DNA of 64,000 nt from positions 558,001 through 622,000 of the forward strand of contig NZ_AMRX01000006.1 in assembly GCF_000300815.1 (NCBI RefSeq). Reading direction: 5' to 3'. Below, in pieces: positions 18,198 to 27,537 of this stretch (its first letter is position 1; each line of letters begins with the position of its first letter). Both the position numbers and the translations under genes were made by a program. Below the pieces are notes generated by a model. That model saw nothing but the letters and a program-made list of their open reading frames with translations. It was not told where the DNA came from and made no database searches. The DNA is from Gayadomonas joobiniege G7. Its GTDB lineage: Bacteria; Pseudomonadota; Gammaproteobacteria; Enterobacterales; Alteromonadaceae.

Positions 18198-19472
18198 GTG
18201 TCAAAAAATATTCAGGCAATCCGTGGTATGAACGATTGTCTGCCACAACAAACGCCACTATGGCAAAAAATTGAAGCCGTATTAAGAGATGTCGCTAGTA
18301 GCTATGGTTATAGTGAGATCCGTATGCCGATCGTTGAAATGACAGAGTTGTTTAAACGCTCGATAGGCGAAGTGACAGATATTGTCGAAAAAGAAATGTA
18401 CACTTTTGATGATCGTAACGGTGACAGTTTAACCTTACGTCCAGAAGGCACCGCAAGTTGTGTCCGAGCCGGAAATCAACATGGTTTGTTATACAATCAG
18501 ACACAACGTCTTTGGTATATGGGGCCTATGTTCCGTCATGAACGCCCACAAAAAGGTCGTTATCGTCAATTTCATCAATTTGGGGTAGAGACCTTTGGCA
18601 TGCATGGCCCTGATATTGATGCTGAAGTGATTGCAATGACCGCCAGATTTTGGCAAAAAGCTGGTATCAGCGATAAGGTTCGATTAGAGATTAACTCGCT
18701 TGGTTCTAATGAAGAAAGAGCGGCATATCGTGAAGCTTTGGTGGCTTTTTTAAGCAAACATGAAAGTGCGTTGGATGATGATTGCAAACGCCGCATGTTG
18801 TCTAACCCGCTGCGGGTTTTAGACAGTAAAAATCCTCAGGTACAAGCGATTCTAACGGACGCACCTAAACTATCTGATTATTTTGGTGAGCAATCAAACG
18901 CACATTTTAATGGTTTGTGTGAACGTTTAGACGCACTCGGCATCCAATATCAAGTGAATAGTCGTTTAGTAAGGGGTTTAGATTATTACAATCATACTGT
19001 TTTTGAATGGATCACCGACAGTTTAGGTGCTCAAGGCACTGTCTGTGCAGGTGGCCGATATGATGGTCTGGTTGAGCAGCTAGGTGGAAAACCTACACCA
19101 GCGGTAGGATTTGCAATGGGCCTAGAGCGATTAGTTTTATTATTAGAGACGTTAGGCTTAGATAAAGACGCACGGCGCATAGTTGATGTGTATGTTGTGA
19201 TGTTAGGGCAACAAGCTGAAGTAAAAGGCCCTGCATTAATTGAAAAATTGCGTGACCAATTACCTGATGTAAGAGTGCAATTAAATTGTGGCGGCGGCAA
19301 TTTTAAAAAACAATTTAAAAAAGCTGATAAAAGTGGCGCTCAGATTGCGTTAGTTTTAGGTGATGATGAAATCACTGCAAACCAAGTGACCATTAAAGCA
19401 CTACGTGAGCAAGCCGAACAAAAAACAATAGCGCTGGACAAACTGGCGGAAGAACTAAACACAGTGCTGTAA
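18198..19472 (+). CDS. hisS: Histidyl-tRNA synthetase
   Basis: Class II aminoacyl-tRNA synthetase, 424 residues, GTG start with AGGATTT upstream. Motif 2 region is [22 protein letters not shown]. The histidine-specific motifs are [15 protein letters not shown] and [13 protein letters not shown], with GFAMGLERL as motif 3. The C-terminal anticodon domain is present. It has its own promoter although it lies in the ispG–yfgM run. Confidence 0.98.
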   Translation: MSKNIQAIRGMNDCLPQQTPLWQKIEAVLRDVASSYGYSEIRMPIVEMTELFKRSIGEVTDIVEKEMYTFDDRNGDSLTLRPEGTASCVRAGNQHGLLYNQTQRLWYMGPMFRHERPQKGRYRQFHQFGVETFGMHGPDIDAEVIAMTARFWQKAGISDKVRLEINSLGSNEERAAYREALVAFLSKHESALDDDCKRRMLSNPLRVLDSKNPQVQAILTDAPKLSDYFGEQSNAHFNGLCERLDALGIQYQVNSRLVRGLDYYNHTVFEWITDSLGAQGTVCAGGRYDGLVEQLGGKPTPAVGFAMGLERLVLLLETLGLDKDARRIVDVYVVMLGQQAEVKGPALIEKLRDQLPDVRVQLNCGGGNFKKQFKKADKSGAQIALVLGDDEITANQVTIKALREQAEQKTIALDKLAEELNTVL

Positions 19473-19482
19473 GGGGACAGTG

Positions 19483-20112
19483 ATGGAAATTTATTCTACA
19501 GAAGAACAACAAGTTGAAGCGATTAAGAGCTTTTGGGCTAAATATGGCAAAGCTGTGATCGGCGGTGTTATTTTGGGCCTGGGGGGGATTTATGGTTATA
19601 AAGTTTGGCAGCAAAATAAATTAGAAGCACAAGAAGCTTTGTCGGTGCAATACAATGGGTTAATAGAAAGCCAGAATATTGATCAAGCAGCGGCCAATGA
19701 TTTTGTGAACCAAAACAGTGATTCTGGTTACGCTGAATTAGCCGCGCTAAATTTGGCAAAGTCTTATGTGGCTGAAAATCAATTAGCGAAAGCGAGTGAG
19801 CAATTAAGTTGGGTCGTAAAACAAAGTTCAGATCCGGCGCTGCAAGATTTAGCTCGCATTCGTTTAAGTCGAGTGCAAATTGCTCAGCAAGATTTTCAAG
19901 CGGCTATTGCGACCTTAGATGCGGTTGTTAATGAAGGATTTAAAACCCAAGCAGCTGAACTTAAAGGTGATGCTTATTATTTTCAGGAAGATTTAGATCG
20001 AGCACTTATGGCTTATCAAGCGGCAGCTGATGCTGGCGGTTTAGATAACAGCCCGACGCTGAAACTTAAATTAGATAACCTCAACAAAAATAATGGTGTG
20101 GTTGCGCTGTAA
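19483..20112 (+). CDS. yfgM: YfgM, SecYEG-associated TPR membrane protein
   Basis: 209 residues: a short cytosolic start (MEIYSTEEQQVEAIKSFWAK), one membrane helix (AVIGGVILGLGGIYGYKVW) and a periplasmic tetratricopeptide domain. E. coli YfgM associates with PpiD and the SecYEG translocon as a periplasmic chaperone. A GTG directly before the ATG at 19483 is in frame but less likely. It overlaps bamB by one base (TAATG). Confidence 0.92.
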   Translation: MEIYSTEEQQVEAIKSFWAKYGKAVIGGVILGLGGIYGYKVWQQNKLEAQEALSVQYNGLIESQNIDQAAANDFVNQNSDSGYAELAALNLAKSYVAENQLAKASEQLSWVVKQSSDPALQDLARIRLSRVQIAQQDFQAAIATLDAVVNEGFKTQAAELKGDAYYFQEDLDRALMAYQAAADAGGLDNSPTLKLKLDNLNKNNGVVAL

Positions 20113-21356
20113 TGAAATTAAACTTAACCCGTTCGCTGACTGCTATCAGTTTAGCCGTTTTAATTAATGCCTGCTCTTCAAACGATATTGATCCGGATTT
20201 ATTGCCAGCAGAGCGACCCGAAATCGAAAATAAGGTGGCTACTGAGGTCAACTGGCAAGCAGAAGTTGGTGATGGCGTAGCGAGTTATTATACCCGACTT
20301 AAACCGGCTGCTGGTTATCAGATGATCTTTGCAGCCGATCGCGAAGGGTTAATCAAAGCATTTGAAGAAAAAACGGGTAAGCTGGTCTGGCAACAAGATA
20401 TCCGTGAAGGTGAAACTGACATATGGCATTGGTTAGGTTTTAAAAGTTTACCGCCAGCGCGAGTGGGCGGTTTAGTCGCCTCGTATCAAAAACTCTATGT
20501 CGGCACTGAAAATGGTGATTTGGTGGCCTTAAATGTCGAAACCGGAGAACCGGTTTGGCGCAGTCGTGTTGCTGGTGAAATTTTATCAGCCCCGGTTGTT
20601 GAATCGGGTAAAGTGATTAGTGCTTTATCATCTGGCCAAGTGGTTGCGCTTGATGCTGAAGATGGCGAAGAAGTTTGGCAATCATCGGCCGATGTGCCTG
20701 CGCTAACCTTGCGAGGAGCTTCATCACCGGCTTTTGTGCAAGGTGGTGTGTTTGTAGGGACTGGCAGTGGTAAGGTAGTGACACTTAACTCTGAAAATGG
20801 CCAAATGGCGTGGGATGTGCAAGTTGCTAAACCTCAAGGTGCAACGGACTTAGCGCGGATAGCCGATGTTGATGCGTCTCCGATAGTGAATGGTTACAAC
20901 CTGTATGCATTTTCTGCGGGTGGTGCGCTAACCATGTTAGACTTACGTAATGCGCGTGAGGTCTGGAAACGTGAATACCGTGGTTATCAAAATATGAGTT
21001 TGGCTGGCAATCAGTTATTGTTTAGCGATGAGCGCAGTATTATTTATGCACTGGATAGCCGCACCGGTGTTGAGTTGTGGTCAAATAACCAATTGCGTAA
21101 TCGACACGTAACTGCCGGTGCCATTTGGCAAGACTATTATGCGGTGGGTGACTTTGAAGGCTACTTATATTTATTTGATATCGCCACTGGTCAGCTTTTG
21201 TACAGCAATAAAATCAGTGATGAAGCTTTATTAGCACAGCCAATTGTGGTTGATGAGCAACTAGTGATTCAAACCCGTGATGGTGAGGTGTTAGTGTTAG
21301 TGCAAGCAACTCAAGGTCGTACGGCAACGGAATCAGCAGAAAACACAGAGCAATGA
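20112..21356 (+). CDS. bamB: Outer membrane protein assembly factor BamB
   Basis: Lipoprotein of the BAM complex that folds beta-barrel proteins into the outer membrane. It is 414 residues, with a signal peptide and lipobox cysteine C21 (VLINACSSND). An eight-bladed beta-propeller is shown by repeated PQQ-like blades: AFEEKTGKLVWQQDI, ALNVETGEPVWRSRV, ALDAEDGEEVWQSS, TLNSENGQMAWDVQV, ALDSRTGVELWSNN. It overlaps trmO by four bases. In E. coli der comes next; here it does not. Confidence 0.97.
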   Translation: MKLNLTRSLTAISLAVLINACSSNDIDPDLLPAERPEIENKVATEVNWQAEVGDGVASYYTRLKPAAGYQMIFAADREGLIKAFEEKTGKLVWQQDIREGETDIWHWLGFKSLPPARVGGLVASYQKLYVGTENGDLVALNVETGEPVWRSRVAGEILSAPVVESGKVISALSSGQVVALDAEDGEEVWQSSADVPALTLRGASSPAFVQGGVFVGTGSGKVVTLNSENGQMAWDVQVAKPQGATDLARIADVDASPIVNGYNLYAFSAGGALTMLDLRNAREVWKREYRGYQNMSLAGNQLLFSDERSIIYALDSRTGVELWSNNQLRNRHVTAGAIWQDYYAVGDFEGYLYLFDIATGQLLYSNKISDEALLAQPIVVDEQLVIQTRDGEVLVLVQATQGRTATESAENTEQ

Positions 21357-22081
21357 TGGCTGGTGAGGTCTCGTCATTAACCATTATTGGTTATGTTGAA
21401 TCGCCATACAAAGAAAAATTTGCCGTGCCGCGTCAGCCAAATTTGGCGACAGAAGCGCGCGGCAAAATATGCCTGACCCAGGATTTTTCCCGCCCCGAAT
21501 TATTTACTGGTTTGGAAAAGTTTAGCCATATCTGGTTAATTTTTGCCTTTCATCTGGCTAAACAAAATAACCGCAGTATGGTTCGCCCACCTAGATTAGG
21601 CGGTAACCAAAAAGTGGGTATATTTGCGTCAAGAAGTCCTTTTAGGGTAAACAACTTAGGTCTATCCTGTGTCGAGTTTAAAGGATTTGAAAACAAAACC
21701 AATGGGTTAAATTTGTTGGTGGCAGGATTAGATTTAGTTGATGGCACACCAATTTACGACATTAAACCTTATTTACCATACGCCGATGTAATCACCACTG
21801 CGACTTCAGGATTTGCCGAATCAGCACCAACGGCCGAATTGAGTGTTGAGTTTGAAGCTGGTTTAAATAATCAGTTGAAGGCCTGCGAACAAGTGTATCC
21901 GGGTTTTAAAACTTTATTAATCCAAGTATTAGGTCAAGATCCCAGGCCTGCGTTTCATTCTGATCCCGAGCGTATTTATGGAGTGGCACTGGTTAACTGG
22001 AATGTGCGTTTTAGTGTGAATAAACACAGTTTGATGGTGTGTGATATTCAACCATTAACAGGCTCTAACGATACCCTTTAA
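21353..22081 (+). CDS. trmO: tRNA-Thr (N6-methyl-t6A37) methyltransferase TrmO
   Basis: Methylates t6A37 to m6t6A37 in tRNAThr using S-adenosylmethionine, with a small beta-barrel fold rather than a Rossmann fold. It is 242 residues. TsaA/YaeB signatures are IGYVESPYKEKFAVPRQPNL, GLEKFSHIWLIFAFH, GIFASRSPFRVNNLGLSCVE, GTPIYDIKPYLPYAD and DPRPAFHSDPERIYGV. The ATGA overlap with bamB implies coupled translation. Its position in the slot normally held by der is unusual. Confidence 0.95.
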   Translation: MMAGEVSSLTIIGYVESPYKEKFAVPRQPNLATEARGKICLTQDFSRPELFTGLEKFSHIWLIFAFHLAKQNNRSMVRPPRLGGNQKVGIFASRSPFRVNNLGLSCVEFKGFENKTNGLNLLVAGLDLVDGTPIYDIKPYLPYADVITTATSGFAESAPTAELSVEFEAGLNNQLKACEQVYPGFKTLLIQVLGQDPRPAFHSDPERIYGVALVNWNVRFSVNKHSLMVCDIQPLTGSNDTL

Positions 22082-22089
22082 GCGGTGAC

Positions 22090-22635
22090 TCAAAGCTCAC
22101 CTGGCGCAATAAAAAACGAACGGCTGATAAATAAACTCGCTAATGCAATAATAAAAAACAATAAACGAACCGTCGAGCTGGTATCTGTTAACCATGCTTG
22201 CTGGTTGTAATTTAGTTGCTGGTTATTAATTTGCACTGTTAAATAACCATTTAGATCGCCGTCTTCGTTTTGCAGTGGTTTGACTATCTGAGTGATTTGG
22301 GTGTTTGTTTCTTCAACTGAACCACTGGCCAGTAATAAACCTTTAGGATCGGCCAATTCAATCGAATGAATTAAATCTGCTTTCAACATTTTTTCTATTA
22401 GTGCGTTCAGGCTGTCGGCCTGTAATACTTCTTGGTTAAATTGCTGTGCCAATACATCGGCAAATTGATGCGCGGTTTGGTAGCTGTTAACGGCAAAATC
22501 AGCGCGGCTTTTGTTTTCGTATTGAAACCATAATAATAAGGCTAAAAAAATCAACAAAGAGCCAAGTGCAGCTTGAGTTAATTTGCGCACTATCCAGCGC
22601 TTTTTATCAAATAAAAAGGTACCAATAAACTTCAT
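22090..22635 (-). CDS. smp: SMP (YtjB/AhpA) family membrane protein
   Basis: 181 residues: N-terminal membrane helix (LTQAALGSLLIFLALLLWF), a periplasmic domain with HSIELADPKGLLLASG and GYLTVQINNQQL, and a second membrane helix near the C terminus (VRLLFFIIALASLFISRSFF). It matches the SerB-linked membrane protein family (E. coli YtjB/Smp), whose function is not settled; some relatives are named hemolysin-associated. It is divergent from serB as in E. coli, and a palindrome lies between them. Confidence 0.87.
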   Translation of the reverse strand: MKFIGTFLFDKKRWIVRKLTQAALGSLLIFLALLLWFQYENKSRADFAVNSYQTAHQFADVLAQQFNQEVLQADSLNALIEKMLKADLIHSIELADPKGLLLASGSVEETNTQITQIVKPLQNEDGDLNGYLTVQINNQQLNYNQQAWLTDTSSTVRLLFFIIALASLFISRSFFIAPGEL

Positions 22636-22653
22636 CGTTTAGCCCAGAGTGAT

Positions 22654-22667
22654 TTAGCGTACGCTAA
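22654..22667. promoter_or_regulatory. Perfect 14-base palindrome between smp and serB
   Basis: TTAGCGTACGCTAA reads identically on both strands. It lies 19 bases upstream of smp and 66 bases upstream of serB in a 98-base divergent intergenic region, which is where an operator would be expected. Confidence 0.5.
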
Positions 22668-22733
22668 GTTTATACAAAAGTGCATGAATTTTCAGTACAA
22701 TAAACGCATTATTCCCATAATGAGAAAATTTAA

Positions 22734-23735
22734 GTGTCAAAAAATCTTCATTTTTTAGCTGCGCCTTTAGCCGAAGTGGGCAGTGATGAACAAGTGTTAA
22801 GCGTTCAGCTTGATGATGGCAACTTGTTTATTCAAACAGCCACGAATACGGTCGATAGTGATTTTGAATTAGTTTGTTTAGCCAATCAGATGAGTGAGCA
22901 AACATTTAAACAAGTACACCAGTTTTTTGCTAAACAAGCGGCAACTGGTTATGCCCAATACCTGCCAGGAAGCACTGAGATAGTGATCCGCTGGCCATTA
23001 CAAGCTGAATTGGCCGATGCTGAATTGCGCCAATTAAAAGACTGGGCGGCGGATAAACAAATTGATATCTGGCAATTAACGCCCGATCGCCCGAGTTTGG
23101 CTAAACCTGGTTTATTAGTGATGGATATGGATTCAACTACGATAAAAATTGAATGTATTGATGAAATTGCCAAATTAGCCGGGGTCGGTGAGCAAGTTGC
23201 TGAAGTCACAGAGTTAGCTATGCAAGGTAAACTCGATTTTGCCGAAAGTTTACGTGGCCGAGTTGGCACTTTGAAAAATGCACCTGTGGATATTATTGAG
23301 CAGGTAGCGAGTGATCTTCCTCTTATGCACGGTTTAGAGAATTTGATAAAACATTTAAAACAAGCAGGCTGGAAAATTGCGATTGCCTCTGGCGGTTTTA
23401 CTTATTTTGCGGACCGATTAAAAGATCAATTGGGTTTAGATGCGGCTGTTGCGAATCAATTAGAAATCGATGGCGATAGATTAACTGGGCAGGTACTGGG
23501 AGACATTGTTGATGCGCAAGTAAAAGCAGATACTTTGCAGAAGTTAGCTGTTGAATATGGTATTGAGCCAGGACAAACGGTTGCTATGGGAGATGGGGCG
23601 AATGATCTTGTGATGATGTCAGCCGCTCAGTTAGGGGTTGCGTTTGAAGCTAAACCTTTAGTGCAAGAGCGAGCTGATTTAGCGATTAATTATCATGGTT
23701 TAGACGCCTTACTTGCGATTTTAAAAAGCGCCTAA
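22734..23735 (+). CDS. serB: Phosphoserine phosphatase
   Basis: Last step of serine synthesis, hydrolysing O-phospho-L-serine. It is 333 residues, GTG start. The first 120 residues are the ACT-like N-terminal domain of gammaproteobacterial SerB. The HAD phosphatase core starts with LLVMDMDSTTIKIECIDEIA (nucleophile in DMDST near 131-135), then IAIASGGFTYFADRL and AMGDGANDLVMM. Divergent from smp. Confidence 0.97.
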   Translation: MSKNLHFLAAPLAEVGSDEQVLSVQLDDGNLFIQTATNTVDSDFELVCLANQMSEQTFKQVHQFFAKQAATGYAQYLPGSTEIVIRWPLQAELADAELRQLKDWAADKQIDIWQLTPDRPSLAKPGLLVMDMDSTTIKIECIDEIAKLAGVGEQVAEVTELAMQGKLDFAESLRGRVGTLKNAPVDIIEQVASDLPLMHGLENLIKHLKQAGWKIAIASGGFTYFADRLKDQLGLDAAVANQLEIDGDRLTGQVLGDIVDAQVKADTLQKLAVEYGIEPGQTVAMGDGANDLVMMSAAQLGVAFEAKPLVQERADLAINYHGLDALLAILKSA

Positions 23736-23764
23736 GGTAACAAGTTGACAGCGACAGAGCCTGT

Positions 23765-23787
23765 TCGCCTAGCATAAAGCTAGGCGA
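23765..23787. terminator. Hairpin between convergent serB and PilZ gene
   Basis: TCGCCTAGC and GCTAGGCGA form a nine-base-pair stem with loop ATAAA. The position between two convergent stops suggests shared use by both strands, though no long T run follows either side. Confidence 0.5.
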
Positions 23788-23814
23788 TTGACAGTGACAT
23801 TTTGACTGCTAAGT

Positions 23815-26052
23815 TTAACGTTCAAATGGATTTATCAGTTTGGGGATGATTGATCTGATAAACATTGGTGGAGTTTTTAATATGGTGGCTTGAAATAAAC
23901 CACAGACCGCCATTAAATGTTGTTCAAAGCTACGCGCAGCAGTTAACGAATCCCGCGCCAAATCCTGCATTTCATTTTTAAAATAATTTAAATCGACTTC
24001 GTCGGTTGCGCCAATATGATATTTAAGAATAGCGAATTGTTTTGCATTAGCAACCTGCTGATGCAACCAGTCAGATAGCGCGGCAAGATCGGAAAATTGA
24101 CTATCGTGGTGGACAGTCACCGATTCGTCACGGCTAAAACTCAAATAAATATAACCGTTTTGATAGCGGCTATCTGTTAAACCTGCTTTTAAATATTGAT
24201 TAAAAAAATCTTTATCTTGCAACTTTTCCAATAGTTGTTGCTGTTTTGGTGACAGTGGCTGTAACAGGTTTGATTTTCCTGTCATCCAGCTGAGCGCTTG
24301 ATAACTTTTATTGCGCTTTCGCCGAATCAAATAACTTAAACTATCGCTATTATTTAATAATAAACTGGTTAAAAATGATGGTTCAACTTGCGTTAAGTGA
24401 GGGGTATATTTTTCGGCGACTAAATGGTCAAACAAAATACGGCCCGAATGTAAAGCTTCGTCGGCATAAACAGCTTTTAAGTTGTAAATTGTCTCAGCAT
24501 CATTTTTATCAACAACTTGATAGGTAAAACCAAGTTCTTCAACACTGCGCAAACCCAAACCGGGTAAGCGGATATTAACGTAAGAATCAACGGCTAATTT
24601 AAGTGGCGTTTTGCTATAAATTTTTAATCCATTTTTAGAAAAATCTAAGCTTTGTGTTTGGTAACACAGGGCCTCGGTCGTCACTATTACGGCGGTATTA
24701 AATGCATACCTTGGCTCTTTCCGGGTATCCGGTTTAAACTCCGAAGCAACTGAAGCTAGGGATGGGGTCGCTGTATAATTCAGTGTGATAGCGTCGAGTT
24801 GCTCAGTAGAAAGCGGGGCGCTGGACAGCGCAACCGGGCGCTCTAATTGCTCTAGCCTATGTGTTACGTCAGTGAGCAAAACGAGTGGGTCGCGCAGTTG
24901 AACCCGGAAGATCCGCGGGCCAATTTGCTTTGATTTGCATTGCAATTGCTGTTTAATGTCAGCCGTAAGTTCGGCATAGGGCAGGGCAAAAGCGTTTTGA
25001 TCATTGGCAAAAAATACCGCTAAATATTGCTCACCGTTCAGCTCGGTGCGCAGCATTTTTAAGCGTTTAAAACATAAAAGAGCGGCTAAACAAGATTCAT
25101 CTTTGTTATTTTTGAATGCTTGATACAGGTGCTGATTCACTGAGTTAATAAGTATATCTGTTAGTTGATCACCTTCGTCAGCCGACCAGTCGACGAGAAT
25201 TGGTAACTGTTCGCTATTCAGGGCGTACCAGTACTCACCACTTTGAATACTTAAAGCCGCTAACTTATCATCTACGTTTAGAATATAATTTTGCTGTTTT
25301 TCTTTTATAAAACGGCGGATCGCTCGACTATAATCGGGCGCGGGGTGTTTATTATTAATTGCTAAAAATAGATAAATACTGTTTTCAATCACTTGGACCC
25401 TATTTATATCGAATAATACCCAGCCTAATGATTTTTGCTCTGGCTCTGTATTGAATTGACTAAAATAGACACCAACGGCTTGCAGCCCAGTGATTTCTTT
25501 AAGGTGAACTTTAGCGATTTTTAATTGACAACCATGCTCTGAAATATCACAAGTTTTACCGAGAAATTGAATGCCTGGACGACCTGATATTTCAACATGG
25601 CTGACATAGCGCAGGCGTTTTTCGGCTCGTTTAATCTGCTCACGATAGTGAATTAAAGAAGACTGCGCAGTGCTGGTTGAGCGTGTGTTAGATGGTTCTT
25701 TTTTTTGCACGCGCTGCATAACAGCCAGATAAACACCTAGGGTATAACGCCCAAAATATTTAATTTTTTGTTTAAAAACCTGTTCAGTTTCAGCCGTTAA
25801 AAAGTGACCTATGCCTTGATGTTCAATAAAAACCGTAGGCGCGTTACTGACCGCGCGCAAATCAATTTTTCGATAGCTGGGTTCACGGCGACGTTTAATT
25901 TCCATTTTAATAACAAATTTTTCTGCGTCGCTCAGATGGGCTGTGCGACGGATAAAATAATCGTTATACTCTTTGTCTTGTAACTGACAAATTAAATCGT
26001 CTAATAAATCCTGATGCTGGTTAAGGATGGGATCTAACTGTATCTCCATCAT
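23815..26052 (-). CDS. Large protein with two PilZ-type (c-di-GMP receptor) domains
   Basis: 745 residues, no membrane segment or signal. A first PilZ-like block has the DxSxxG motif CDISEHGCQLKI near residue 166. A second block has both parts of the ligand site, RKEPR near 442 and DFSKNGLKI near 468, so it should bind c-di-GMP. The regions between and after (residues 180-430 and 520-745) match nothing I can name. Sitting between serB and radA is characteristic of several marine gammaproteobacteria. It is probably a cytosolic effector of motility or surface behaviour, which is inference. Confidence 0.82.
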   Translation of the reverse strand: MMEIQLDPILNQHQDLLDDLICQLQDKEYNDYFIRRTAHLSDAEKFVIKMEIKRRREPSYRKIDLRAVSNAPTVFIEHQGIGHFLTAETEQVFKQKIKYFGRYTLGVYLAVMQRVQKKEPSNTRSTSTAQSSLIHYREQIKRAEKRLRYVSHVEISGRPGIQFLGKTCDISEHGCQLKIAKVHLKEITGLQAVGVYFSQFNTEPEQKSLGWVLFDINRVQVIENSIYLFLAINNKHPAPDYSRAIRRFIKEKQQNYILNVDDKLAALSIQSGEYWYALNSEQLPILVDWSADEGDQLTDILINSVNQHLYQAFKNNKDESCLAALLCFKRLKMLRTELNGEQYLAVFFANDQNAFALPYAELTADIKQQLQCKSKQIGPRIFRVQLRDPLVLLTDVTHRLEQLERPVALSSAPLSTEQLDAITLNYTATPSLASVASEFKPDTRKEPRYAFNTAVIVTTEALCYQTQSLDFSKNGLKIYSKTPLKLAVDSYVNIRLPGLGLRSVEELGFTYQVVDKNDAETIYNLKAVYADEALHSGRILFDHLVAEKYTPHLTQVEPSFLTSLLLNNSDSLSYLIRRKRNKSYQALSWMTGKSNLLQPLSPKQQQLLEKLQDKDFFNQYLKAGLTDSRYQNGYIYLSFSRDESVTVHHDSQFSDLAALSDWLHQQVANAKQFAILKYHIGATDEVDLNYFKNEMQDLARDSLTAARSFEQHLMAVCGLFQATILKTPPMFIRSIIPKLINPFER

Positions 26053-26175
26053 AGTTTTTTTAATCCCAAAAATTAATTTTTTTTAAACTAGCAATATTTC
26101 AAATCTTTGACCAGTACTTTTTTTCGACAGGATCTGAGATTAAATACGAGATAGACGCACGATAGGACAAATATA

Positions 26176-27537
26176 GTGGCAAAAAGCAAATCAACCTGGG
26201 TCTGCTCTGAATGTGGGGCGGATTATTCACGCTGGATGGGACAATGCAAAGCCTGCCAAGCTTGGAATACCATTAGTGAATTTAGAGTGGCTAAAGCAAG
26301 TCATCAAAAAGATAACTTTAGTGGTTATGCAGGCCAGGTACAAGCTAAAATCGAAACATTAAACAGCATAGAACTGCAAGAAGTACCACGAATTTCTACC
26401 GGCTTGGCTGAGTTTGACCGTGTTTTAGGTAAAGGTATAGTGGCCGGGTCGGCTGTGCTGATTGGTGGCTCACCGGGGGCAGGTAAAAGTACTTTATTAT
26501 TGCAAACCATGTGTTATCTAGCCGAGCAGTATGAGGTTTTATATGTAACGGGTGAAGAATCTTTACAGCAGGTCGCAATGCGGGCTGACAGATTAGGATT
26601 AGCAAAAGATAAACTCAAATTGTTGTCTGAAACCAATGTTGAAAATATTTGTCAATTGGCCAGTCAGTCGAAACCAAAAATTATGGTGATAGATTCGATT
26701 CAGGTGATGCATATGGCAGATATCCAGTCGGCTCCGGGCAGTGTCTCTCAGGTTCGAGAGTCGGCCGCTTATTTAACCCGCTATGCAAAACAACAGGGCG
26801 TTGCTATTTTTATGGTCGGCCATGTGACTAAAGATGGCTCATTAGCTGGACCTAAAGTGTTAGAACATTGTATTGATTGCTCAATTTTATTAGATGGCAG
26901 TAGTGATAGCCGATACCGTACCCTTCGCAGTCATAAAAACCGCTTTGGTGCGGTGAATGAGTTGGGTGTGTTTGCGATGACGGAAAAAGGCATGAAAGAG
27001 GTGAAAAACCCTTCAGCCATCTTTTTATCACGTGCCGACGAAGCTGCATCAGGCACTTTAGTTATGGTTATTTGGGAAGGTTCCAGACCCCTAATGGTTG
27101 AAGTTCAAGCACTTGCTGACGATTCACAGCTGGCAAATCCACGTCGTGTGACTGTGGGGCTTGAGCATAATCGTTTGGCGTTATTATTGGCTGTATTGCA
27201 CCGTCACGGTGGCATCGCGGTGGGCGATCAGGATGTGTTTGTCAATGTTGTTGGGGGGGTTAAAGTCACTGAAACGGCAGCAGATTTAGCCGTTTTATTA
27301 GCGCTAGTTTCTAGTTTTCGCAATCAGATATTGCCGCAAGATTTAGTCGTTTTTGGCGAAGTGGGGTTATCTGGCGAAATAAGGCCAGTGCAAAATGGTA
27401 TAGAAAGGTTAAAAGAAGCAGCTAAACATGGTTTTAAAAAAGCAATAGTGGCACGCCAAAATGCCCCTAAAACACCGCCGGCAGGCATGCAGGTGATTGC
27501 CGTTGGGCGGTTAAACGAAGCGTTGGAAGCCATTTAA
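26176..27537 (+). CDS. radA: DNA repair protein RadA
   Basis: RecA-like, DnaB-type ATPase that drives branch migration of recombination intermediates. It is 453 residues, GTG start. The N-terminal zinc finger uses C10, C13, C24 and C27 (CSECGADYSRWMGQCKAC). Walker A is GGSPGAGKSTLLLQ. The RadA-specific SHKNRFGAVNELG motif and a C-terminal Lon-protease-like domain (VNVVGGVKVTETAADLAVLLA) are present. It overlaps the convergent kinase gene by four bases. Confidence 0.98.
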   Translation: MAKSKSTWVCSECGADYSRWMGQCKACQAWNTISEFRVAKASHQKDNFSGYAGQVQAKIETLNSIELQEVPRISTGLAEFDRVLGKGIVAGSAVLIGGSPGAGKSTLLLQTMCYLAEQYEVLYVTGEESLQQVAMRADRLGLAKDKLKLLSETNVENICQLASQSKPKIMVIDSIQVMHMADIQSAPGSVSQVRESAAYLTRYAKQQGVAIFMVGHVTKDGSLAGPKVLEHCIDCSILLDGSSDSRYRTLRSHKNRFGAVNELGVFAMTEKGMKEVKNPSAIFLSRADEAASGTLVMVIWEGSRPLMVEVQALADDSQLANPRRVTVGLEHNRLALLLAVLHRHGGIAVGDQDVFVNVVGGVKVTETAADLAVLLALVSSFRNQILPQDLVVFGEVGLSGEIRPVQNGIERLKEAAKHGFKKAIVARQNAPKTPPAGMQVIAVGRLNEALEAI

